Shown here: positions 1-11,743 of the stretch, one piece after another | Numbering within the stretch: the first letter of the stretch is position 1 | Layout of the letters: every line of letters begins with the position of its first letter | Made by a program: the position numbers and the translations under genes | The notes under the pieces: generated by a model | Databases searched by the model: none | Seen by the model: only the letters and a program-made list of their open reading frames with translations | Told to the model about the DNA's origin: nothing | Origin: Oxytropis ochrocephala | Taxonomy: Eukaryota > Streptophyta > Magnoliopsida > Fabales > Fabaceae | Reading direction: 5' to 3' | Length of the DNA: 64,000 nucleotides | Assembly: GCA_020916435.1 (NCBI GenBank) | Contig: CM037091.1 | Coordinates: forward strand, 89,744,398 to 89,808,397

Positions 1-171
1 CTCCTCTCCTCCGCCATAACCTCCGTCTCCTCTCTCCCTCCTTCTCCTCCACTTCCACCGCCGCCTCTTCTCTTCCTCTTCCCTCACTCTCTTCTCTTTC
101 TCCTTCTCTCACACCCAAACTCAAAGCCTCCCAACACCAACACCAACAACAACTCCACCCAACCTTCATCC
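1..171 (+). other. Stray copy of VAR3 exon 1, probably an assembly artefact
   Basis: The 171 bases before the gap match 59908-60081, inside exon 1 of the VAR3-type gene. The differences are small indels only: one C lost in a CTCCC run, one C lost before ACTTCC, one C gained in CTTCCC, and two bases lost in CCACACCC. This net loss of 3 accounts exactly for 171 versus 174 bases. Indels in short runs with no clear substitutions look like an uncorrected read end placed on the wrong side of a gap rather than an old duplicate. The fragment is frameshifted and cannot encode the protein as it stands. A genuine local duplication cannot be excluded. Confidence 0.85.
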
Positions 172-271
172 NNNNNNNNNNNNNNNNNNNNNNNNNNNNN
201 NNNNNNNNNNNNNNNNNNNNNNNNNNNNNNNNNNNNNNNNNNNNNNNNNNNNNNNNNNNNNNNNNNNNNNN
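172..271. other. Assembly gap of exactly 100 N
   Basis: There are 100 consecutive N, the usual placeholder for a gap of unknown length. Nothing is known about the true distance between base 171 and base 272. Confidence 0.99.
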
Positions 272-2874
272 TAAATGAATGCATGAACATGTAGGCAAAA
301 ATCTAAGCTAACATATGAAATTGCCAAATGTGCATCTAGCAAGGCATTATTATTCAACCTAAAAGTTCAAGAAAACAAAATAGTGACTTAAACCTCAAAA
401 CCTAAAACCCTAGTCCCAGAACACACATTAGGGAACCAAAACCAAAAATCAAAACCACTAACACTATAGAATATGCAATAGGGAATTTTATTCAATGAGA
501 TGGGCTCATGGCCTAAACCAAGTATGCAAAGAAACTTTGAACATTAAGCAAAACTATGATTAATTCACAAGAACTATTTAAAAGATAAAGTAGAGAATGG
601 AATGACAATTTATACAAGGTTGAATCACTTCTTTGCAATCTTCGCCACCTTGAATGAAATGCACTAGGCATGTAGTGAGAATCACTTTGCAAGATCATCA
701 ACAAATGGACAACAATATAACTAGTCCACAAGAACACATAAACTATTAAACTATGAAATAGATTGAATCCTTTCTTGCAATCTTCACCACTTGAATAAAA
801 TGTACTAGGCATGTAGTGAGAATCACTTTGCAAGATCATCATTAACTAAACAACAATATAGCTAAATCATAAAGACACATAAACTATTAAACTATGAAAT
901 AGATTGAATCCTTTCTTGCAATCTTCACCACTTGAATAAAATGCACTAGGCATGTAGTGAGAATCACTTTGCAAGATCATCATTAACTAGACAACAATAT
1001 GGCTAAACCATAAGAACACATAAACTATTAAACTATGAAATAGATTGAATCCTTTCTTGCAATCTTCACCACTTGAATAAAATGCACTAGGCATGTAGTG
1101 AGAATCACTTTGCAAGATCATCAATAAACAAAAGGTAAATTAAAACACAAGAAATAATGAGTACATAAACTAATATATTAAACAAAAGTCATTTCTAGCT
1201 CTCTTCACTACTAAGATCAAAGTGCACTTGGCACTAGTAGGAATCATAGAGCCAAATCCTCAACAACTTACTAAAGAAAAATACCAACAACAAGATTTAA
1301 ACAAAGAAACAACAAAATCAATTTTGAAGACATTTTAATCATGTATATGCGAAACCTTGCTCTATTTTATTTAACAAGAAAACTCAAAAATTAACATGAA
1401 AACAACACTAATCCACTTATTTTAGGGTGAGACAACAAATCTCACCCCCTCAACCACAACAAACTACATTGAAAAGATGATGCTATCTGAAAGGAATGAG
1501 GGAAAAAAAATGAGCTTCAATGCAAAATATTTGGAGATGATGCAAAGAGGGTTATGGATTTTACCTTTTCTCTAAGATGGAAGAGAAAGTTGAAGAAATG
1601 GAGGAGAAAAATGCAAGAGGGCTTCGGCCTTGCAAGGGAAGGAAGGAGATAAGGATGGTGTGATGAACTCCTTGAGTGAGAAAGGAAGGTTAAGGGTGTG
1701 AGAGGTGAATTAAAGGTGTTTTGGTGGAGGAAGGTGAAGTAATGGAGGAGGGGGAAGGAGGAGAAGGCTTCGGCCTAGAGGGTGGAGAGGAGGAGAGGTA
1801 TGATGCTTGGTTTTCTTGAAGGTGAGAATGATAGCCAAAGATTAGTGAAGAGAGAAGGTGTGAGCTATTTATAGGGATTTTGAGGCTTTAGGGTATTTAG
1901 GACTTTTTGCTTTGATTGGGCTCTAGGATTGGATCTTAATTTTGAATGGATGGTTAGGATTGTTGGTCACATGGATCAAGGGTATTTAGAAAACACAAGT
2001 GTGTGAGAGAAATGGGTGAAGGTGGCGCATAAAAGGAGGAAAAAAGGGAAATTTATGAACAAAAAAATCTAATTTGGGAATGGTGATTTTTGTAAAATAG
2101 GGTTAAGGGTATTTTGGTGAGGGAATGTTCTCAAAAAGGTAAAATGAGGTTTTTTGGTGGAAAGGTTAGTGTAAGTGTATGGGTTAATTTACCAAAAAGG
2201 GCAACATTGAGGATATGATCAAATTAAAACTTGGTGAGTAAGAAATGGAGTGTGTAGAAGCTTCTAGAAGGAGGGAGAGAGAGAGGAGGGCTGCAACATG
2301 CAGAAAAATGAGAAGGAAAAATAAAAAAATGCTTATTTTTTGGTCTTTTGTCTTATTGAGGACAACTTCTCCTTTTATTTTTGAATTTTGAAACTTTTGG
2401 GCATGTGAAAATGAAAATGCACCTATTGAAACATGTTACATATTTTTGGACACCATGACATAGTCTCCCTAATTGCTCTAGACAATCAAAATTGTCACTT
2501 AATTAATTGGGGGATTTTTAATGGTCTTTTGGCATTTTTATGCACTAAAAATAGGAAAAATGCATGTTTAATTATTTTGGACTAGGAATTTCTCCTCAAA
2601 AATTATGCAAAAATTATTTTGGATAGAATAAAAATATATTTTTGTGGATGTATATTTTAACGAGAAAAATCATCCTGTTGTGAAAAATGACCAAAATGCC
2701 CTTTACCACTAAAAAGTCCTAATTTGCTCAAAAATGCATTTTATCCTAAACATGATCCTAAAAACCCTTGGATGACTTTAAAAACCTAAAATGCATGCCA
2801 AGCCTTAATTTATTTATTTACTCGTTTGAAAGTTAGGGTGTGTCGACTTAAGCGGGACAAAATTGGGGTATGAC
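272..2874 (-). mobile_element. Probable Gypsy-type LTR or leader region, minus orientation
   Basis: No gene is visible in this AT-rich stretch. It ends at about 2874 with ATTGGGGTATGACA, so on the minus strand it begins TGTCATACCCCAAT, a start I recognise from large Ty3/Gypsy LTRs of legumes. It contains a tandem repeat (555-1130) and a purine-rich part at 1490-1860. The other end is lost in the gap, so neither LTR pairing nor a target duplication can be shown. The assignment rests on the terminal motif only. Confidence 0.4.
555..1130. repeat. Tandem repeat, about 141-bp unit, four copies
   Basis: The phrase AGGCATGTAGTGAGAATCAC recurs at about 666, 807, 948 and 1089, a spacing of 141 bp. 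Each copy is preceded by CTTTCTTGCAATCTTC or a close variant and followed by TTGCAAGATCATC. A more diverged fifth copy may lie at 1190-1255. The second to fourth copies are nearly identical, so the expansion is recent. Confidence 0.85.
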
Positions 2875-4892
2875 ACTCCTCACTTCCACTCCCACTTTTG
2901 CTACCCGACGCAAACCCCCGGAACCCATTGTGCGAACCAACTCGGAATGCAAGCATTCTTCTTCTTTTCATCATCTATCGTAAGTATTGTTCTTCTATTC
3001 TATTCTATTACGCTTTTATTCTAATTAAAACCCTAATTTTTGATTTCATCAAAACCCCAACCTTCTCTTTATGCTTTTGATTTTCTTTGCTTTTGAATTT
3101 AATCTTGATTTCTGTTTAGATTGTCATGGAGTTTAGAAAACCAGAAAGTTGGATTCATTGGTTGTTGGGTTTTCCTTCCAATTCGTTGAGAGAAACACAC
3201 ACAAGTTGAAGCACATTTGAAGTCTTGAGTAAACTTTGATTTCATAGTTGTTCTATCTTGGAATATGTCCTCCAGGTTGTATTTTTGCCTTGTTCGACTA
3301 TTACTTGGATTTATTTTGTTCTCTTTTCTTGGTGTTTGAGTTAAGTACTTCAATCTATTTTTGCCTTGTGAATTCTTGACCATTGATGAACCTTGGGTTT
3401 TAGTGATTATCTGGATGTTTGATTTGTCCTGATGAAGACTTGGAATTTTCTGCAGATTAGGTGGGGGAATAAGCTGCTACTTCTTGGTGGAAACCATGGA
3501 GTTCCATGGTTATTCTTGGCCATAATTTTGGAAGTGCTAGTGGGATGGCTCTGCGTTAGCGATAACTACTCTTGAATTTAACATAAGTTGAAATTTTTGT
3601 GGCATTATTATGGTTATCTTTGTATGCTGTAGTAATCTGTTTATGGGAGGGAAAAAAAGAAATGGTGTATCTGCTTTAGCCTAGATTTCTAGTTATTTCA
3701 TGCAAGCATGATTACTTATTCATTTCATTTAAGATCTGTGAATGAATTCCATTTCAATGTTTTAAAGCATTGTTGTTTACAAGGCGTTGTGGGTTCTTTT
3801 GTTTTTGTTTAGTCGATAGATGCTTTGGTGTGCTTGTTGAAGACAAGCTTATATAGATAAGAACAAAAGTAGAAGCTTTTTGCAATCGATTACAAGTTTG
3901 TGAAATTTTTGCTATGTTATTCTTGGCATCTAATCCTACTAGCTTCGGGTGAAATCTCACAATACGATTTATGTTACTTATTTTTGTTTACGTATCTTTC
4001 TATTTGTTCCTTATCTCTTATCTATTTTTGTTACATATTCATAAGTTTTGTAATTGATGATGTCGGAAATAAGTACTACATATATAGGCCATTATCTTGA
4101 TAAACAATTGAGTTGGTGCTTCAATGCATGCTTTGCTTGGGGAACATTAAGTTTTGTTTGATTAAGCGGCATGTCCGCATCTCATGCATTGACTTTTATT
4201 GGGGTATTATAATGTTTATCCACTTTGTACATGCTTCATTCCTCAAAAACAGTCCTAAACTTTGGATGAGGCGAATTCTTATGCTTTACAAGCCTTATTG
4301 TAGAACTACATGTAGAGATGTCCAGAATTGTTTCATACACGGGGAAATTTCATGCTTACGTCTTCCCAATGTTGTTGGTCTTTGTGATTGTTTATTCAGC
4401 AATCAACTTTTACACAAGAGCCAATAGCATCAAACACAGTGATCCAATCATCCTCGGAAATCGAAGTGCACTTATATAAGGTTAAGCATACTCAACGTTT
4501 TCTTTTGAATTAGTTATTGCAAATCGTTATATAACCTTGTTCCGAATATTTTACTTCAATTTTATTATGTTCTATGTTTTCATAGCAATGACAATATTTT
4601 CCAATCGGGATGAGCGATGATTTAATGCACGAGATCATCATCATCTTCGAGAACATAAGCCATTGAGTGGGAAATGGTGGAAGTGCAGCTAGTATATCAA
4701 TTATCAGTTCTATTATTGATATCATATTCACATATTCATACTCAACGTGTATGATGTCATATTCACATTGTTTTCTGCATTTTGTATTTTCTTTGTAATT
4801 AGCATGCGAAATGGTGGAAGTGCAAAATAGTATATCAATTATCGGTTCTATTATTGTGTTCAAACTTGTAATCTGTTAATTTTTTCTTGCAG
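2875..4892 (+). other. No recognisable gene; UTR- or intron-like sequence
   Basis: The stretch starts with a C-rich, leader-like part (2880-2980) followed by a possible donor (CGTAAGT) and T-rich intron-like DNA. No reading frame resembles a known protein. Because it runs into the ARIA-like exons at 4893 in the same orientation, it may be the captured 5' part of that gene, but this is inference. At 4640-4860 a segment containing ATGGTGGAAGTGCA and TATATCAATTATC is present twice as an imperfect tandem duplication. Confidence 0.4.
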
Positions 4893-5280
4893 TCTTTGAA
4901 ACATTTGTTATATCTCATGCGAGTTTGAAAAAAGGGTTTCCAAAAGCGAATCGCTTTGGCTCTTGCGCATCTTTGTTCTGCAGATGATCAAAGAGAAATT
5001 TTCATTGATCACCATGGTAAAGGCATATTCTTAGTAAAATACTTTTCATGGGTTTGATTCATGTTGTTTCTTGTTTTATATTTTTCTTTTTGTATTTGTT
5101 CTATTTTGAAGTTGAGTATCTGTCCATGTAGGTCTTGAGTTGCTTATTGGGCTTCTTGGCTCATCTAGCTCTAAGCGAAGAACTTGATGGTGTTGTGGCT
5201 TTATGCAAGTTGGCTAATAAAGCCTCGACTCTGCCTCTCCGTGGATCTTTGCTCCTCCTTCTCCCAACACCACAGTAGGC
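4893..5280 (+). pseudogene. ARIA: ARIA-like ARM-repeat/BTB gene fragment, two exons
   Basis: Two exon-like pieces resemble the plant ARM-repeat protein that interacts with ABF2 (ARIA), a nuclear protein with armadillo repeats and a BTB domain. The first (4893-5016, after a TTGCAG acceptor) reads KHLLYLMRV, then FQKRIALALAHLCSADDQ and IFIDHHG, ending at a GTAAAG donor. The second (from 5132, after ATGTAG) reads LELLIGLLGSSSSK and then, after a one-base shift, LDGVVALCKLANKAS. A stop codon follows MRV and there is a frameshift near 5182, so it cannot encode ARIA. The BTB part is absent. Intact splice sites show it came from genomic DNA, not from an mRNA copy. Confidence 0.75.
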
Positions 5281-6292
5281 TCAAATTCGGTTGGATTGTC
5301 CTCGCTCTCACAATCCCACCGCCTAGAGTTTAATAAACAAAGAAAAATGTTTGGTATGAAGTCAATAGGCTTCGCTTACTTTGATATAGAAGCGATAAGT
5401 TTTATGCTTTTTCCTTTTGATTTGACAAAATCGAAAAATGTTGCATCTTTTGATTTAGATTTTATCTTTTCTAAACATTCATTCAAAAAACTAAGGAGTG
5501 TGGGGCTTTCTGCAGATATTAATGATATCATTTGTTTAATAATACTTGGATAGTTAAGTTTTTCTTGTAGTATTGAGTGGCAAGATAATGACTTCTTAAC
5601 GGATTTACATTATTTGTATATGATATTTGCCATGCCGCGCCAAATTAATGTGAATAGCTGAGTGATGGTGTGTAGTTACAAATATACGGTCCATTTAAAC
5701 AATGAACATCTGATGATCTAATAACCTGTGGTCACGCTGATCCATGTCTTGCTGTTTTCCATTCCCTCCACTTGCATAAGAATCTCGGTTACGAGCTCCT
5801 CTTCTCCGTGTCTTGGCTAAATAATTGCGAGAACAAGGCTTTTTCTAAAAGTTTGCATTATCTATGATCACGCACTATTCTTCTTGCATGGTTCGAGCTC
5901 CCTCTTCTCTGTTATTTTTTTAATTTGTGCTCATTTTTTAATTTGTAAATGGGAAGACAACTTATGTTCTTGTCATGGTTCTTACTTATCATACATGTAG
6001 AGAGATCTTACTGTTGTTTGATCTTATTGAGCATCTTGACTGATATATCAATTGATGACATTTAAAGGTTTCCTGGTGCCAATGCTTCCATGTAAAGTAA
6101 TCTTTAAAAGAGGGTTGCTTTGAATGTAAGGTTGGTGAGTATGAGACAGTGACCTGCAACCTTAAAAACAGAAAGAGTTATTCAAGTGAAGCTATTTCCT
6201 TTTACAAAGGAATTATTATGTTCAACCTTTTTTGCATGTTCTTGGATAGTCGTTTGTTTGGAATTTAATGCTTTATCTATGTTGCAAGGTAG
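5281..6292. other. No recognisable gene between two captured gene fragments
   Basis: A short open frame at 5296-5553 has no family I recognise. At 6100-6180 a segment reading close to VGEYET may be a further decayed scrap of DPH6, but it is too short to call. Otherwise this is AT-rich intron-like DNA. Confidence 0.35.
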
Positions 6293-6745
6293 TCGCCATG
6301 GGTTTGGATCTGCAAAGCACTTGGGTAAAGATATAGCCTTCTTAAATGCTTATTTGCATAAATTGAAAGAGTATGTCAAGTATATTCACCTATCCTTTTT
6401 CTTTTGTAAATATCTGTATTAATTATTTCCATGTTTATTAAATAATGCAACTATTTGGTGTTCATACATATCCATTTCACGCTATACTTTTACGTAACTC
6501 TTTTTTGCAGGTTGTATGGAATCAATGTCTGCAGGTGCACAGGAGGATTTGAAGATTGTTTTGAGGAAAGTTGAATCAATACTAGCAGACATTGGTTTTG
6601 GCTGGCAGAACGTCATCTACATTCATCTTTACATTGATGACATGAATAAGTTCTCTGAGGCAAATGAGACTTACGTGAAGTTTTAATGTTTATCTTTACA
6701 TTGATGCTTATTTAAAAAGGTTGAACATAATAATTCCTTTGTAAA
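6201..6745. repeat. 32-bp inverted repeat flanking the DPH6 fragment
   Basis: Bases 6201-6232 (TTTACAAAGGAATTATTATG and onward) are the reverse complement of 6714-6745, almost without mismatch. The arms enclose the DPH6-like exons. The right arm also begins a short tandem duplication. Confidence 0.8.
6293..6690 (+). pseudogene. DPH6: DPH6-like (diphthine--ammonia ligase) gene fragment
   Basis: Two exons recall plant diphthine--ammonia ligase, which completes diphthamide on elongation factor 2. Exon a (about 6293-6370) reads AMGLD and, after a one-base deletion, AKHLGKDIAFLNAYLHKLKE, ending at a GTATGT donor. Exon b (6511-6690, after TTTGCAG) continues with LYGINVC and then, in another frame, GAQEDLKIVLRKVESILADI and FGWQNVIYIHLYIDDMNKF, which belongs to the C-terminal RidA-like half. 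The part normally lying between these (containing GGEYETLTLDCPLF in the family) is missing, so exon b fuses distant pieces of the gene. This is a non-functional rearranged fragment. It is bracketed by an inverted repeat (6201-6232 and 6714-6745). Confidence 0.75.
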
Positions 6746-6898
6746 ATTACATTTTGTGGAGATGCAAAAGCATGTTGTATGGTAGAATATGTTATCTTTG
6801 CTACTCACATCACATAATAATTCCTTTGTAACATTTTGTGGAGATGCAAAGAATGTTGTATGGTAGAATATGTTATCTTTGCTACTCACATCAACTAC
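6725..6898. repeat. Two-copy tandem duplication, about 87 bp
   Basis: The segment from CATAATAATTCCTTTGTAA through TTTGTGGAGATGCAAA and TGTTGTATGGTAGAATATG to CTACTCACATCA occurs twice head to tail, with a few indels. Confidence 0.85.
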
Positions 6899-7007
6899 CA
6901 AGAAACTAAATAAAGCACTAAATTTTACTTGCAATGTTTGATAACTCAATTTGTGAAGAAGTTGGAGTAGTAGGAAACTACTGCTCCGTTTATTTTTTTA
7001 ATTTTTT

Positions 7008-7275
7008 TTTTAAAAATTTGCGACGGATTTGCCACGGATTTGCGACGAAAATTTGCCACGGATTTGTGACGAAAATTTGCCACGGCTTTGCGACGGAAAA
7101 ATTTGCCACGCAGTTGCGGCGACGGAAAAAATTTGCCACGAAATTCAGTGGCAAACGATTTATGCGACGGCGTTTTTGCCACCAATTTTTGTCCGTGGCA
7201 AATGTTGTTTTGCCACGGAAATTTGTGCATTTGCCACGGAAATGTCCGTGGCAAATCAGCGATTTTCTTGTAGTG
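7008..7275. mobile_element. CACTA (En/Spm) transposon end with subterminal repeats
   Basis: Read on the minus strand from 7275, the sequence starts CACTACAAGAAAATCGCTG, a classic plant CACTA terminus. The adjoining 260 bp is GC-richer than its surroundings and made of about a dozen variants of TTTGCCACGG and TTTGCGACGG in both orientations, as expected for the subterminal transposase-binding repeats of this superfamily. I found no matching opposite terminus to the left in this window. The element is therefore truncated or its other end lies beyond the gap. The ARIA and DPH6 fragments lie immediately inside this end. Confidence 0.8.
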
Positions 7276-8514
7276 ATTACAAGCTTCCTATGTCTAGGCA
7301 TGCTAAATAGGTTCACTCCTGTCTCTTAAGAATCCACTATATCACCCTAGGAACTATGTTATCTTATGTCTAGGACTTAACACGGTTTTAACAATCAATG
7401 CCTTATTAAAACTAGTTTAACAAAGATGTTGTTATAAACACTCATTCTTATTAACTCTTGATTTCTTAATGTAACCCATGTCTGCTGCTACAAGTCTACC
7501 TATTCTAAAGTGATCAAATTCAGAATAAGCTTTGAAAGAAGTATTACACAAGAGTTAAAGTGCACAAACTACATAAACCACATTTACTTACTTAGAAGTT
7601 CATTACAAGGCTACAACATCTCAACTAAAAGAATTTAGCTCATATTACTCATAATATAATAGAAAGAATCTGAAAAGAGCATAATCAAATGAGTAATATA
7701 ACAAAAGAACTCAAAAGGATAGAGATTACGCAAGGGAGAGATCTTTTGCATGAGCTTCCAAAGTTGAAGTACAATACTGATGCCTTCGCAAGTTTCTTCC
7801 AAGTAGAAGTGAAGAGAGTGGTTGTCAAGCACTTCCTTACCTTCCTTCTCTTCAGAAACTTAAATAAAACTAAAACTAAATTACAAATAAAGAAAAATAA
7901 GTGATCCTTTTAGAACTTGGATGAAGGATGATTTTCAAGTGAAGATATGGTCTCTATTTATAGGCAAGTGACCTTTCCTCCCTTGGAGGGTTTCCTTTGG
8001 CGCCAATTTGTAACTGAGATCAGTAACCATGGTTAATCTTCTGATCCTCTATGAGCAAGTTGGTCTTTCACATCTTATCACATGGGGTGGTCCAATGGTC
8101 AAGTGCCAAATGGCCTTAAATGAATGGCTCCCTTAAAGCAATCATCCACTTCAAGCCGCCGAAATAAGCAAGTGGATCTGCTCCATATGACTAGGTATGC
8201 CGTCACATATTAAGTGTTGAACATCAAATTGGTCCTTGGATGTTTTGGTACAAAGTGTTGGTTTAGCAGATGTGGGAAGTGTTTGCACTCCTAGTGCAGG
8301 CAGAGTGGGTACACCTGAAGTAGTTGCACTGAACAAAACATCAAACCTAACAAGATATATGCATTTTGCCTAATTCATTGTCCTAATCCCTTTGAATCCT
8401 TAAAATGTTGTTTCCTCAGTTTTAAGCTATATTTACTTATTAATTTACTTGAAAATAAACAATAACCTAAGTTTAAATGTATGAATAACTCTATATAAAA
8501 TAGAGTTATCACCG
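7276..8514. mobile_element. LTR-retrotransposon remnant, no intact gene
   Basis: No protein is recognisable. The right edge (about 8487-8512) is an imperfect palindrome, TAACTCTATATAAAATAGAG, like LTR edges that begin TGATAACTCTATTTTAT. The internal sequence looks like LTR or UTR material (long polypurine stretches, a TATTTATAGG motif at 7955). The call is by resemblance only. Confidence 0.35.
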
Positions 8515-9464
8515 CTCACCACTATCTCAGACTTTCGTTCTATTTACTCGGATCTTTTACATTCAAACACCAACCTGAATGGTACATGGCTCTCATTATC
8601 TGTCCAAGCTGACGTTATTATCATCATCTCCGACCTATCTACTCGGCGAGATCCTCTTATATCTAATCTATTTTTGAATCAACAAAGCTCATCCATTTAT
8701 CTCAGACTTCTATCTTACTTCAACTGGATTTCTATTCATTTATGTCCGAGGTCATAAAAAGCACACAACGGCTCCAATAGCTCTGATCTCTGAGCTCACT
8801 ACTGAATAGCCCACAACGGCTCCAACAACTCTCTGATCTCCGAGCTTATTGCTCCATCAAAGAGTACGAGAAAGAAGTCCACAACGTCTCCATCTCAATT
8901 TCGCCTCGTGTGAGCCACCCTTCTCTCTGATCCCCGAGCCTGAAAGCTCAATCAGAAATCGAAGGTTTCCCAATTTCGGTTATTGCGAGCATGCCTTCTC
9001 TCTGATCTCCAAGCTCAACGCTCCATTAGAGGTCGAAGGAAGGGGGCCGACAGTGGCCTCCGCCTAAAGGCCGAGGGCCCACAGTAGCATCGGTTTGAAG
9101 ATCACTGGAGAGGGGGGCCACAGTGGCCTTCTCATCTTTGAAGTGCGGGGGAGGCGCGCAACGACCTTCCTATCTATGAGCCCTGGTCCCCACAAATGCC
9201 TTCCCATGTTTGAATTTGGCTCGAGTCTCGAAATTATCTATATCTTTCAACACTTGTGCTAAATCAAGGATGACTCACTAATGCCATCTACCTCGGCTAT
9301 ATGAGGATATCGGCTATCTACAATATTATCTCGGCATTCAATCAAGAAAATATAATAGGTTAAAAGCGCTTAAAAAGCATTCAAGGCGTGAGCAAACAAA
9401 AATCAATTAAAATGCAAATTGTCAAACGGAAAAGGGACGTTTCACTAGTGTAAAAATGACTTTA

Positions 9465-9690
9465 GACGACACCATTTAGTATCGATTGTTTAAGCAAATA
9501 GATACTAAATGTAGACGCTGATGGCAATTTTGAAATTAAATTGAAGTTTTCAATTTACACGCTTACATTTAGTATCGGTTGTTTAAACAACCGATACTAA
9601 ATGTGTGTCTCTAACACATTTAGTATCGGGTTTTTAGTCAACCGATACTAAATGTCATCTAATTAACACATTTAGTATCGGTCTTTTGGA
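9465..9690. repeat. Left subterminal array of the CACTA element
   Basis: At least five copies of TTTAGTATCGGTT or its complement lie here, partly arranged as palindromes such as TATCGGTTGTTTAAACAACC. They match the units in the right end at 14310-14830. Confidence 0.85.
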
Positions 9691-9719
9691 TAACCTGGGA
9701 CTACTACGAGTCACGTTTA

Positions 9720-10135
9720 ATTTTCCTCCAAGAGGCGTTCTCTCCGATTCACTCTCTCACTCACGATGACTCACAAACACTCTCTCACGTTCTCAACTCG
9801 CTCTGCTTCTCGAAGCTTGGATCTCGCTCTCAACTCTCTTTCTCAAATCTCACTCTCAACTCTCTTTCTCAAATCTCACTCTCAACTCTCCATCTTCCTC
9901 ACAAGGTTTCCCTAAGTTCGATCCTATCTCTGTTCCTCTCGCACTCACAAATGCAAAAACCTAGCCTCACAAAGAAAGGAGAAGAACGCTTGAAGAGACA
10001 ACCATCACCGCCACTGTTCTTTGCTCGCCGCTCGCGCATTTACTCTCTCGCCGTCGCGAGTTACTCGGTCTGCAAAGAAATATTCAAACCCTAAGTTTTC
10101 ATCTTCAAACCCAAAGAAATCTTAGGTAAACATCT
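9720..10135 (+). other. Leader-like sequence inside the CACTA element
   Basis: This CT-rich sequence resembles a plant 5' UTR and includes three head-to-tail copies of a 24-bp unit (TCTCAAATCTCACTCTCAAC) at about 9825-9890. It is followed by ATCTTAGGTAAAC, a plausible donor. It is probably captured from the start of a host gene. No protein is visible. Confidence 0.4.
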
Positions 10136-10979
10136 CTGAGAATCAATGTTTTTGTTTTTGTTTTTCTTGTTTAACAACGAAAATTATCGATTCGTTTTGA
10201 TTTCGAGGTTGAAAATCACTTATTCGTTGGGCAAGGCATTGATTTATGAAGTGGGGATTAATATCTTTGTATCTAACGATGTGCTGGAGGGAAGACGGAA
10301 TGGGCATCGCATCCATTATTGCCATTCTCACATTGTGGGATAGGCGGGAATTTTCCTCTGCGGAGAGAGTATTGTTAGAAATGTTGTTGTTACCAATCTT
10401 CATCTCCTTGATCTTAACATGCGGTAGTGCCCTAGACCTAGTCTCATTTAAATCCATGAATTACATATCGGTTTCAGGTTTTAAATTGGAATCCTCATTG
10501 TCATGGTTTTTTTAGTCCCTATGACCAAATTGCAACCACAAGTGTGGTCTCATCACATCACTCACTTACCCACAATTTTCACAATATTGATCCAGGTTGT
10601 GAGATTTGAAACCTTGATTAGTGTATTTCTTTTCTTCATTAGGTTATGCATTTCTTAAATTGTGAAGTTGGATCTTGATCTTTGAATTGTGAGTGGAATC
10701 GAAATTTTACCAATCTTATTCGTATTCCTCATGCTAATGGGTGAAGTGAGCCTTCAAATTTGCGGACTTTTGACCCGGTTTCTTAACTTTATATTACTTG
10801 TTTGTTATTACTTTGATCTATTGTCGTTAGTGCGATCTTGTGCTTCAAACATGTTTTGTTCTCAGATCTTGTGTGATCTTCAAGCATATACAAACAACAT
10901 TAGATGTTTGGCTACACAAAATGGCTTGTGCTTGATGTAGCAATACTTATTATTGTCTATTGTCTATAAATGGCTACTT

Positions 10980-11535
10980 GTAGGTATCACTGTTCAAGAG
11001 ACTACTTTTGATGGTGAGAAACCCGAGAGCGAGAATCGGATCGCATGCATGCTTTAGCGTGTATTTGTAGAAACGACTCTTTGCGTGGACCTATTTGCCA
11101 AGAAAGCGTCCAGAAGAGTCGAAACCTCTTGCCGGAATCGATATTGCTTCCCTATTTGAGGATGCCAGAGTGAATGATGATCTTAATAGCATTACAAGTA
11201 AAAGTATATTTAGGGAGGAGTTAGTTGCATCACTAGTGGAAAGTTGCTTTCACTGTCTTTGCCTTTGCTGAACATAAAAACTTCGGCCATGGAGAGCGGG
11301 GTCATTGGAGCTTTGGCATATGGAACTGGTTATGGTGCATTAAAGCCCCGGGTGAACACGCTTTGGAAGTGGTTGAAGTTTGCGGCCTTGCGTTAAATGG
11401 GATTGTGATGGCCGTGCGTATGCGATTGATCACTACTTGAATTTGTTCCATCCGGGATCGAACCCGGGTACTAGCCGAGTCCGTCCCTTTAGATGGAGCC
11501 AAATTTGTTACCTCTGGACATGTCCGAATCAAGCA
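10980..11535 (+). pseudogene. Captured gene fragment, identity unknown
   Basis: Frames without a common register read VNDDLNSITSKSIFREELVA, then (after a stop) MESGVIGALAYGTGYGAL, EHALEVVEVC and WDCDGRAYAIDHYLNLFH. The orderly spacing and good codon periodicity suggest a former coding exon broken by at least two frameshifts. I do not recognise the family. It lies between the leader-like region and the TMEM33-like exons and could be a second captured gene. Confidence 0.45.
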
Positions 11536-11743
11536 AGTTGTTTTTCGGAGCCAAATTATTTATTACGTGACAAAGATGGTGAAATTTTAAATCATTTGCC
11601 TATTAAAATTCTTATTTAAGCCCTTGTACATTTGTTTTTGCATCCTTTTATTTTTATAAATCAATTTTTAATATCCTTAGATTGTCTGCGTCTTTCATTA
11701 CGAATAACTTATTTTGCTTGATGCATTCAAATACTTACTGCAG

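Noticed and set aside
555..1130. CRISPR-like array
   Set aside because: The whole 141-bp unit repeats, with no constant-repeat/variable-spacer pattern, and the DNA is plant nuclear.
6934..7329. Overlapping long frames on both strands with repeated CHGFATK- or VANFRRK-like words
   Set aside because: They are translations of the CACTA subterminal repeats, not genes.
10143..10457. 104-residue minus-strand frame inside the CACTA element
   Set aside because: There are no recognisable motifs, no support from the neighbouring sequence and opposite orientation to the captured exons.
11440..11480. TTCGATCCCGG-type B box on the minus strand, as in a tRNA gene
   Set aside because: No A box, anticodon arm or acceptor stem can be placed around it. 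It lies in the unidentified gene fragment inside the CACTA element and is probably chance.
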